A stretch of DNA of 15,493 nucleotides from Syntrophomonas sp. UBA4922 (lineage in GTDB: Bacteria > Bacillota > Syntrophomonadia > Syntrophomonadales > Syntrophomonadaceae): positions 305-15,797 of the forward strand of contig DHBS01000015.1 of assembly GCA_002398825.1 (NCBI GenBank), given 5' to 3'. The translations under genes were made by a program, and so were the position numbers. Below, piece after piece: positions 1-6,329 of this stretch. Below the pieces are notes generated by a model. It saw only the letters and a list, made by a program, of their open reading frames with translations. It was not told where the DNA came from and did no database searches. The first letter of the stretch is position 1; each line of letters begins with the position of its first letter.

Positions 1-2
1 CT

Positions 3-359
3 GCGCTGGAAAGCATTTTGTGGAACGAGCTGGGAACAAAAGAACAATATTATGCGCAGTACGGCAAAACCCCCCTGGGCGAGTTGGTGCGTTCCATTGT
101 AGGGCTCAGCCAGAAGGCCGCCAACGAAGCTTTTTCCCGTTTCCTCAACGATGTGGAAATGGACAGCCGACAGATGTATCTTGTGCGGCAGATTGTCAAT
201 TACATCGTTAGAAATGGCATGATGAAGGATTTGTCGGTGTTGCAGGAAAGCCCCTTCACCGACATGGGCAGCATCAGCGAGCTGTTTGAGGATGCGGCTA
301 TGTTTATGGATCTGCGGGCGGTGATCGAGGGAATCAACCGGAATGCAATGGTGGCGTAA
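3..359 (+). CDS. hsdR: Type I restriction enzyme R subunit (HsdR), C-terminal end, partial
   Basis: The reading frame is open from the window edge to a TAA at 357-359, so only the last 118 residues are present. The stretch with LVRSIVGLSQKAA, the following helical segment and the ESPFTD motif near the end matches what I know of the C-terminal domain of EcoEI-type HsdR subunits, which docks the ATP-dependent translocase/nuclease to the HsdM/HsdS methylase core. The helicase and nuclease domains lie upstream, outside the window. The next gene starts 40 bp downstream with its own Shine-Dalgarno and no terminator between, so co-transcription is likely. Family assignment is from recalled sequence pattern; a more general DEAD/DEAH type I R subunit is the only serious alternative. 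Confidence 0.8.
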   Translation, partial: ALESILWNELGTKEQYYAQYGKTPLGELVRSIVGLSQKAANEAFSRFLNDVEMDSRQMYLVRQIVNYIVRNGMMKDLSVLQESPFTDMGSISELFEDAAMFMDLRAVIEGINRNAMVA

Positions 360-399
360 TAAGGAATCAGACTGTTGGAGCCAAAAGGAGGGAATGTAG

Positions 400-2715
400 G
401 TGGGAGAAGTGCTTAACACCGTTATAAAATTTGATTTACACATTCACTCGAAGGCAAGTGAATACAAGGAAAGCGCGGGAATTGTAGATCAATCTACGAA
501 AGAAAACATAGGCGTACTTTTGTCTCAACTCAACCAACACAATGTTGCTTTGTTTTCGATAACAGACCATAATCGCTTTGATCCGGAGCTATATATTGAA
601 ATCAACACCATACTGGCACAAAAAAGCCACCCCTATCCAAATGTCAAAGCTGTTTTAGCGGGAATAGAATTTGACGTAAGACTTGATGAAGGAATGGAAA
701 AATGTCATATTATTACGATATTTGACACAAAAAATGAAACTGATAAACTGCGACAAATTAAGACTGGTTTACGAACTAATCTTTTGACGGACATTCAAGG
801 GGCGTATACGAGAAAAGAGTTTGAAGATATTTTAAAGGCGATTGGGTTAAACACGATTTTAATAGCATCGCAGAGAAAGGATATTCATAATCAGAGTGGG
901 AAACATAATTCGCTAAGCGATTCTGCTGTTGATGTTGAACAAATTATTAGGCTTGGCTACATTAACGCGCTTGAATTTCAAAAGCCAAAAGTTGAAGGAA
1001 TTTTGCTCAACAATCTAAAGGAGTTCTTGTTGCCCGTGCCGCTTTTTTCTGGAAGCGATTGCCATGATTGGACTTGTTATCCGTATCATGATCAACAAAA
1101 CCAAAACAAAGAGTTCCATCATTCAAAGGCAAAAATCCTACCAACCTTCAAAGGACTATTGATGGCGGTCACTTCCCCGGAAACGAGGTTTAATCGTAGT
1201 GAAAATAACAATCCAAGCGTTATTGATGGCTTCGTGTTAAAAGATCAAAAACTACCACTTATTAATGGTATCAATGCGATTATCGGCGAAAATGGGTCTG
1301 GCAAAACTACGCTGTTAAAATTAATTAACGGAAAAATGTCAGAGGCGCATGTCAAAAAACTTGTGCGCGATAATGTTCTTAAAGTGGATAGTTCTGTTGA
1401 TCCTCAAAAAGTCAGGTATATTGAACAAGGGCAGATTATCAAGAAGTTCAATGAACGAACGCTGTTTGCGGCTGGCGATGAGAGCAATTTTAAAGAGTTG
1501 GATAGTACGCCGTTTAGAGAAGCCTATTCTACTTATTCTGATGCTTTAAAGAAAGGGATAGAAGCTCTTATAAAAAAACAAGAAACGTTAAACTCTTTGT
1601 CTAAACGTTCAATTACATTTGAAGAAGGGATGATAGTAAAAAATTACTACGTTGACATTACAGGGAATGGAAATTTTGAAAGTATGGATAATCCACATGA
1701 AAGTGCGCGTAAAGATATTAAGAGTTTGCTGAAAAAAGTTAAATCTCTGTTGGGTAATGATTACTTTAAATCATATAAAAACCAATTAGAACAAGTTGTC
1801 AAGGAATTATCATCGATAAATGATGATATTGAACGCAAGTGGCGTATGGTCAACTATGAGGCCAACGTTAAGAATATAATGCACGGCTGCATAAATGATT
1901 ATTTAAGAAAAGTAAAAGAAAACTCATCTGCAAAAGATAGGGAAATCAAGGAGTACAACAAGAAAAAACGACAAGTAATCGATTCGGTTGTCACAGCCAT
2001 CAAAGCTTCTGTTGAAGAAATTGCATGGCCTGATGTGCCGCCTATTTTGGAAGGGGTAACCAAGAATCCTAAACAGGGGTTCTATTTCAACAGAGAAACT
2101 ACATATAATGGGATTTCTATGCTGGATAGCTTTTTCTCAAAAATGTTCGTGAAAGAATACAAGAACGTCGAAAAATTGCAGACTATCAATTCTTTTGATC
2201 AATATGCTCACGCATTAAGAAATTGTACTTCTACTTCTGATATTAATAATAAGTGGACGGAAAATTTCGAGAAATTTATCAGTGATGCGATAAAAACAAA
2301 TGATTACATTATGGATGGAGCAGATCAACAGATCGGAAACACTCTTGGCGAAATGTCATTATCATATTATAAATTTTTTACACAGGATGATCAGGATTGG
2401 AGAGTACTAATAGTAGATCAGCCGGAAGATAATATTTCAAACAATAATATCAGCCAAAAACTAATTGTCTACTTCGATGTCATTCGTGATGAAAAGCAAA
2501 TTATATTTGTGACCCATAATCCACTGCTGGTTGTAAATTTGGATGTCGATAATGTGATTTTTATTAAGAACAATAATGGAGACCTATCAGCCAGCAACGG
2601 ATGTTTGGAATATGAAGATGGACAAACCGACATTCTTGAGATCATTGCTCAGAATATGGACGGAGGAAAGGAAACTATTGAAAAGAGGTTGAAGGTCTAT
2701 GGAAAAAACTATTAA
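400..2715 (+). CDS. PHP domain-ABC/SMC-type ATPase fusion (TrlF-like), putative defence protein
   Basis: This 771-aa protein has two parts. Residues 11-223 carry PHP phosphoesterase motifs: HIHS at 14-17, TDHN at 55-58, GIE at 88-90, His103 and GSDCHD at 218-223, together a plausible metal-binding set. Residues 285-720 form an ABC/SMC-like ATPase: Walker A GENGSGKTT at 296-304, a Q-loop-like EQGQ at 342-345, a long lysine/glutamate-rich helical insertion (about 380-535), a divergent signature region LGEMSLSYY at 649-657, Walker B LIVDQPED at 670-677 and the switch histidine in FVTHNP at 703-708. It resembles proteins databases call TrlF-family AAA-like ATPases, a name I recall and could not check. 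The GTG at 400 is chosen because AAGGAGG (385-391) sits 8 nt before it; a GTG at 409 is spaced worse. Its position behind hsdR and its AT-rich composition suggest an acquired accessory gene. A nucleolytic or phosphatase role in phage defence is inference. Confidence 0.82.
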   Translation: MGEVLNTVIKFDLHIHSKASEYKESAGIVDQSTKENIGVLLSQLNQHNVALFSITDHNRFDPELYIEINTILAQKSHPYPNVKAVLAGIEFDVRLDEGMEKCHIITIFDTKNETDKLRQIKTGLRTNLLTDIQGAYTRKEFEDILKAIGLNTILIASQRKDIHNQSGKHNSLSDSAVDVEQIIRLGYINALEFQKPKVEGILLNNLKEFLLPVPLFSGSDCHDWTCYPYHDQQNQNKEFHHSKAKILPTFKGLLMAVTSPETRFNRSENNNPSVIDGFVLKDQKLPLINGINAIIGENGSGKTTLLKLINGKMSEAHVKKLVRDNVLKVDSSVDPQKVRYIEQGQIIKKFNERTLFAAGDESNFKELDSTPFREAYSTYSDALKKGIEALIKKQETLNSLSKRSITFEEGMIVKNYYVDITGNGNFESMDNPHESARKDIKSLLKKVKSLLGNDYFKSYKNQLEQVVKELSSINDDIERKWRMVNYEANVKNIMHGCINDYLRKVKENSSAKDREIKEYNKKKRQVIDSVVTAIKASVEEIAWPDVPPILEGVTKNPKQGFYFNRETTYNGISMLDSFFSKMFVKEYKNVEKLQTINSFDQYAHALRNCTSTSDINNKWTENFEKFISDAIKTNDYIMDGADQQIGNTLGEMSLSYYKFFTQDDQDWRVLIVDQPEDNISNNNISQKLIVYFDVIRDEKQIIFVTHNPLLVVNLDVDNVIFIKNNNGDLSASNGCLEYEDGQTDILEIIAQNMDGGKETIEKRLKVYGKNY

Positions 2716-2980
2716 GCTCGTCATGTGCGAAACTAAAGCCTTGAAAATTTTTGTTAACGACGAGGAGAAATACCTGATTGACGCACAAAATAGAAATATT
2801 AGTGCTGATAAAATCTATGAAATTATTGGCTTTGCCATTGGAGATCATTACACCGTATTGTCAGAAAACGAATCGGGTGTCGATAATCAAGTATTGGAGT
2901 TTTTTACTGGATTGTTGACAGATATCGCTGAAAAGGTAAATGCGATTGATGTTGGTGATATAGGCTCCACGACTGCTTAA
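2699..2980 (+). CDS. Small protein of unknown function, overlapping partner of the PHP-ATPase
   Basis: This 93-aa protein starts at an ATG 17 bp inside the upstream ATPase gene, with GAGG at 2685-2688 about 10 nt before it. That arrangement points to translational coupling. The sequence is acidic, has no predicted signal peptide or membrane segment and no motif I recognise; the N-terminal half alternates short hydrophobic strands with charged residues (KLVMCE, LKIFVND) and the C-terminal half looks helical. It shares the AT-rich composition of its neighbour. I cannot assign a function. A dedicated partner, regulator or antitoxin-like subunit of the ATPase is suggested only by the overlap. Confidence 0.7.
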   Translation: MEKTIKLVMCETKALKIFVNDEEKYLIDAQNRNISADKIYEIIGFAIGDHYTVLSENESGVDNQVLEFFTGLLTDIAEKVNAIDVGDIGSTTA

Positions 2981-3145
2981 CTCGGTTGATTTCTATTATA
3001 GTTGCCTTTTTAAGGTGATCATGGGAGCATCCTGTAAAGGATATAGCCTGAAACAAAATGAGTATGCAACAGCATTTAGAGGAACGGTATCTGTCGCTAT
3101 AAGAAACAGATAATTTCTTACTAAACAGATGATTCCCCAGCGTTC

Positions 3146-3173
3146 TTGACAACAGAAAACCACGTGATAAACT
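3146..3173 (+). promoter_or_regulatory. Predicted sigma-A promoter of the hyd maturation operon
   Basis: A perfect -35 TTGACA (3146-3151) is followed after 16 bp by TAAACT (3168-3173), four of six matches to the -10 consensus. Initiation would be near 3180, which leaves about 190 nt of untranslated leader before the first gene. No terminator is apparent between the preceding cassette (ending 2980) and this point; the 165 bp at 2981-3145 show no gene or clear site. Confidence 0.6.
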
Positions 3174-3189
3174 GAAACTAAATTGAAGT

Positions 3190-3300
3190 CAATGTATCTT
3201 CGCGCACGGATGTGTCCGGAGATACAGGGTCCGTATTTTTACCCGACCGCAAGGTGCTTCCGAGCGGGAAGGCGCGCATCCGGCATGTGTGGGTTATTTT
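3190..3300 (+). promoter_or_regulatory. Structured 5' leader RNA of the hyd operon, candidate riboswitch or attenuator
   Basis: Several helices can be drawn by eye. Helix 1 pairs GTATCT (3194-3199) with AGATAC (3220-3225) and encloses CGGA/TCCG (3207-3210/3215-3218). GGGT (3227-3230) can pair with ACCC (3241-3244). CCGC (3247-3250) pairs with GCGG (3264-3267) around AAG/CTT. CGCGCAT (3273-3279) pairs with ATGTGTG (3285-3291), with two G-U pairs. The leader lies between a good promoter and an intrinsic terminator. CGGAGA (3217-3222) plus GGG (3227-3229) is complementary to CCC-TCTCCG in the 5' arm of that terminator, with a 4-nt bulge, so an antiterminator competing with helix 1 is possible. 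I do not recognise a known riboswitch class. Confidence 0.5.
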
Positions 3301-3312
3301 TTTGCCGTTATG

Positions 3313-3345
3313 CTCCCTCTCCGTGCGTTCGGAAGGGGAGTTTTT
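3313..3345 (+). terminator. Intrinsic terminator in the hyd leader (attenuator)
   Basis: CTCCCTCTCCG (3313-3323) pairs with CGGAAGGGGAG (3330-3340) in an 11-position stem with one mismatch and one wobble, around the loop TGCGTT. It is followed directly by five T (3341-3345). It stands only 26 nt before the start codon of the first gene and downstream of the operon's own promoter, so it must be read through for expression. That is the layout of transcription attenuation. Confidence 0.75.
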
Positions 3346-3370
3346 GATTTTCAAAAGGGGGCGTGGAGCT

Positions 3371-3622
3371 TTGAGCAAAAGAATTGGAATCGTCGGCATT
3401 GTGGTGGAGGACCTTGCCTGCGTGGAACGGGTCAACGCGGTTCTGCACGAATATTCCAGCCTGATCGTGGGAAGGATGGGGCTTCCCTACCGGGAGCGGG
3501 GCGTGTCGGTCATATCGCTGATCGTGGACGGCAGCAACGACGAGATCAGCGCCCTGACCGGCAAGCTGGGCAGGATTTCCGGCGCCACAGTGAAGTCGAT
3601 GATCGCCAAAACAAATCAATAG
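3371..3622 (+). CDS. TM1266-type small protein, iron-only hydrogenase system regulator
   Basis: This 83-aa protein begins with LSKRIGIVGIVVEDL and continues in the pattern of the TM1266 family, a small ACT-like alpha/beta protein commonly encoded next to hydE, hydF and hydG and named a putative iron-only hydrogenase system regulator. Its molecular role is not established to my knowledge. I choose the TTG at 3371 because AAAAGGGGG (3353-3361) precedes it by 9 nt, family members are about 80-85 aa, and any upstream start would place the terminator hairpin inside the coding region. The last codon is followed 19 bp later by hydG, consistent with an operon. No DNA-binding helix-turn-helix is visible. 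Confidence 0.82.
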   Translation: MSKRIGIVGIVVEDLACVERVNAVLHEYSSLIVGRMGLPYRERGVSVISLIVDGSNDEISALTGKLGRISGATVKSMIAKTNQ

Positions 3623-3641
3623 TGGGAGGGGAACTCACACC

Positions 3642-5093
3642 ATGAATTTTCTTAAAAAATACCAAAAGGAATTTGAGGCGTACGACCGGCTCGACCATGA
3701 TTTTATCGACGACGATAAAATCTGGTCGCAACTGAATAAATGGCACAACCCGTCCCAAGCGGATGTTCGGCTGGTGTTGAAAAAAGCCGAAGAATGCGTG
3801 CGGCTTGAGCCGGAAGAAACCGCGATTCTGCTCCAGAACCAGGATGAGGGCACTATACAGGAGATGTACGAGCTGGCCCGCCAGCTCAAAGAGGAGGTCT
3901 ACGGGGACCGCATCGTATTTTTCGCGCCGCTGTATATCAGCGACGAATGTGCCAATAACTGCCTCTATTGCGGTTTTCGCTCCAGCAACAAAGCCATCCG
4001 CCGCAAAACCCTCAGTTTGGGCGAGATTGAGCAGGAAGTCCGGATCATGATCGAGGAGGGCCAAAAACGCACCGTGCTCGTCTACGGCGAATCCCCCAAG
4101 ACCAATATTGATTTTATGTGCGAGACGGTGAAAAAGGTGTACAGCGTAAAGACCGAACACGGCGAGATCCGGCGCGCCAACATCAACTGTGCGCCGCTCA
4201 CGGTGGAAGAGCTGAAAAAGCTCAAGGAGGTCGGAATCGGAACGTTCCAGGTTTTCCAGGAGACCTATCACCACGACACATACCGCAGGGTGCATGCGCA
4301 GGGGACGATCAAGGGCCATTACCGCTGGCGGTTGTACTGCATGGACAGGGCGCAGCAGGCGGGCGTCGACGACAACGGCATCGGCGTTTTGTTCGGGCTG
4401 TATGACTGGCGCTTTGAGGTGATGGGCCTTTTATACCACACCATCCATCTGGAGGAAACCTTTAACGGCGTGGGGCCGCATACCATCTCCTTCCCCCGCA
4501 TCACACCCGCCATCGGCACGCCCTATTCCGAGCATCCGGAGTATGCGGTGAGCGACCGGGATTTTAAAAAGCTGGTGGCCGTTCTGCGTCTTTCCGTACC
4601 GTACACAGGCATGATCTGCACCGCGCGGGAACCTGAAGCGGTGAGGCGGCAGGTGATCCCCTTCGGAGTTTCGCAGATTGACGCCGGTACCCGCATCGGC
4701 GTGGGGGCCTATGCGAAATCCAAAAGCGCCAACGCCATGCCGGAACAGGAGCAGTTCTCCATCGGCGACGACCGCTCTTTGGACGGCGTGGTAAAGCAAA
4801 TTTGCGACATGCAGTGTATTCCCTCCTTCTGTACGGCGTGCTACCGGGCGGGCCGTACCGGCGAGCATTTCATGAAGGTCGCCAAGTCCCGGTTTGTGCA
4901 CAATTTTTGTATCCCCAACGCCATCTTTACGCTTAAAGAATACCTGCTCGATTACGCGTCGGATGAGACCCGGACCAAGGGCGAAAAGATCCTCAGGCAG
5001 CATGTCGAACAGTTTCAGGGTGATCCTGTTTACGGCACTATCCTAGGAACTCTGGAACGGATTGAAAATGGCGAGCGCGACCTGCGCTTATAG
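3642..5093 (+). CDS. hydG: [FeFe]-hydrogenase maturase HydG (tyrosine lyase, radical SAM)
   Basis: HydG cleaves tyrosine using SAM-derived radical chemistry and converts the fragment to CO and cyanide on an auxiliary cluster, yielding an Fe(CO)2(CN) unit for the H-cluster. The 483-aa length fits the family. The radical-SAM motif is C103-x3-C107-x2-C110 within CANNCLYC. The C-terminal auxiliary cluster motif C397-x2-C400-x22-C423, diagnostic of HydG against the related tyrosine lyase ThiH, is intact. GGGAGGG (3624-3630) lies 11 nt before the ATG. The gene follows the TM1266-type gene and its TAG (5091-5093) forms part of the Shine-Dalgarno of hydE, so the pair is likely coupled. Confidence 0.96.
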   Translation: MNFLKKYQKEFEAYDRLDHDFIDDDKIWSQLNKWHNPSQADVRLVLKKAEECVRLEPEETAILLQNQDEGTIQEMYELARQLKEEVYGDRIVFFAPLYISDECANNCLYCGFRSSNKAIRRKTLSLGEIEQEVRIMIEEGQKRTVLVYGESPKTNIDFMCETVKKVYSVKTEHGEIRRANINCAPLTVEELKKLKEVGIGTFQVFQETYHHDTYRRVHAQGTIKGHYRWRLYCMDRAQQAGVDDNGIGVLFGLYDWRFEVMGLLYHTIHLEETFNGVGPHTISFPRITPAIGTPYSEHPEYAVSDRDFKKLVAVLRLSVPYTGMICTAREPEAVRRQVIPFGVSQIDAGTRIGVGAYAKSKSANAMPEQEQFSIGDDRSLDGVVKQICDMQCIPSFCTACYRAGRTGEHFMKVAKSRFVHNFCIPNAIFTLKEYLLDYASDETRTKGEKILRQHVEQFQGDPVYGTILGTLERIENGERDLRL

Positions 5094-5103
5094 GAGCGTT
5101 GTG

Positions 5104-6192
5104 ATGGATTTACCCAAGGACGCCCAAGTTTTTTCAAATTGGATGAATACTGCCGGTAAAAAGGAGCTTGCCGGCGTAATCAAGCACTTCTGCGAGGATG
5201 CCACGGCGGAGGAACAATCGGCTTTGCGCCTTTTCGCCGGGGAGCTGCGTGAAAAGCATTACGAGAAAAAGGTGTATTTCCGGGGCCTGATCGAATTTTC
5301 CAGCTACTGCAAAAACGACTGCTACTATTGCGGCCTGCGCAAAAGCAATGCCAACGCCAAGCGCTACCGCCTGACGGAGGCGGAGATCCTCGATTGCTGC
5401 CGGATGGGCCATGAGCTGGGCTTTCGTACCTTCGTGCTGCAGAGCGGCGAGGACATGTACTTTACTGACGCCCGGCTGTGCGGTATCGTGTCCGGAATCA
5501 AGGAGCGCTTCCCCGACTGCGCGGTGACCCTCTCCATCGGGGAGCGAAGCTTCGATTCCTACCAGCGGCTGTTCGACGCAGGCGCCGACCGTTACCTTCT
5601 GCGCCACGAGACGGCGGAAGAAGAGCATTACCGGAAGCTGCACCCTCCGGGGCTCAGCCTGAAAAACCGGAAAAGATGCCTGTATGATTTAAAGGAAATC
5701 GGTTATCAGGCCGGGGCCGGATTCATGGTGCAGTCCCCCTTCCAGAGCTACGACACACTGGCGGAGGACTTTTTGTTTCTCAGGGAGCTGGAGCCCCATA
5801 TGATCGGCATCGGCCCCTTTATCCCGCAAAAGGACACCAGGTTCCGCGGCTGCCCCACGCCGTCCTCCGAACGCACCCTGATATTGCTGTCGCTGCTCCG
5901 GATCATGCTGCCCAAAGCCTTGCTGCCGGCCACGACGGCCCTCGGTACCGTCGATCCCCTGGGGCGCGAAAAGGGTTTAAAAGCCGGCGCCAACGTTGTG
6001 ATGCCCAATCTCTCCCCCGTCGCACACCGCAGGGACTATGCCCTGTACGATGATAAAATCTGCACCGGCGAGGAGGCTGCGGAATGCCTGTATTGCCTTT
6101 CGGGCCGCATCGCGTCGGCGGGCTTTATACCCGATTTTTCCCGTGGGGACCACGCGGATCTGCAGAGGAGGGGAGCTCCCTCATGCGGATAG
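5104..6192 (+). CDS. hydE: [FeFe]-hydrogenase maturase HydE (radical SAM)
   Basis: HydE is a radical SAM enzyme of H-cluster assembly, thought to act on the HydG product on the way to the 2Fe subcluster. The 362-aa protein has the SAM-cluster motif C69-x3-C73-x2-C76, the LQSGED segment at 112-117 typical of the family, and a C-terminal C320-x7-C328-x2-C331 set spaced like the second, non-essential cluster ligands recalled for Thermotoga maritima HydE. ATG 5104 is preferred: TAGGAG (5091-5096) lies 7 nt upstream. GTG 5101 is a close alternative, while an in-frame ATG at 5062 would lie inside hydG and lacks family similarity. The 3' end overlaps the start of the aspA remnant by 10 nt. Confidence 0.95.
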   Translation: MDLPKDAQVFSNWMNTAGKKELAGVIKHFCEDATAEEQSALRLFAGELREKHYEKKVYFRGLIEFSSYCKNDCYYCGLRKSNANAKRYRLTEAEILDCCRMGHELGFRTFVLQSGEDMYFTDARLCGIVSGIKERFPDCAVTLSIGERSFDSYQRLFDAGADRYLLRHETAEEEHYRKLHPPGLSLKNRKRCLYDLKEIGYQAGAGFMVQSPFQSYDTLAEDFLFLRELEPHMIGIGPFIPQKDTRFRGCPTPSSERTLILLSLLRIMLPKALLPATTALGTVDPLGREKGLKAGANVVMPNLSPVAHRRDYALYDDKICTGEEAAECLYCLSGRIASAGFIPDFSRGDHADLQRRGAPSCG

Positions 6193-6324
6193 AACACGAT
6201 ATGATGGGCGAAATTCCGATAGCGGACGAGGCTTATTACGGAACAACGATTCATGGAGGAAAAGGATTTGGATAAAATTTTAAGGCCGGAACGGCTAACG
6301 TCGCCCGGGGGAGCAAAGGAGTAG
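6183..6324 (+). pseudogene. aspA: Aspartate ammonia-lyase (aspA) remnant with internal deletion
   Basis: An ATG at 6183 opens MRIEHDMMGEIPIADEAYYG, which matches the conserved aspartase N-terminus (MRIEHD-x2-GE ... AYYG). The frame stops at 6275 after 30 codons. In another frame, 6253-6324 reads EKDLDKILRPERLTSPG ending in TAG, resembling the aspartase C-terminus (a pattern like LDxILNPxxMTxPG). Both ends therefore survive within 142 bp, where an intact gene needs roughly 1.4 kb. The simplest reading is one internal, frame-disrupting deletion with its junction near 6240-6258. The gene's end still supplies the AAAGGAG (6315-6321) that serves hydF. Aspartase genes do sit between hyd maturation genes in some anaerobes, as I recall. 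An assembly artefact is the alternative. Confidence 0.75.
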
Positions 6325-6329
6325 TCACA

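Noticed and set aside
3212..3370. N-terminal extension of the TM1266-type gene to an ATG at 3212
   Set aside because: It would code through the leader helices and the T-tailed terminator, adds 53 residues to a family of about 80, and has no good ribosome binding site.
3546..4319. Long minus-strand open frame (257 codons) opposite hydG
   Set aside because: It lies antisense to a clear HydG with intact motifs and looks like a shadow of GC-rich codon use; no family pattern is recognisable.
5062..5103. Earlier ATG for hydE at 5062
   Set aside because: It lies 32 bp inside hydG without a Shine-Dalgarno; TAGGAG before ATG 5104 is a better match and family N-termini fit the shorter form.
5134..5643. 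Minus-strand open frame opposite hydE
   Set aside because: Antisense to well-supported HydE sequence, with no ribosome binding site or motif.
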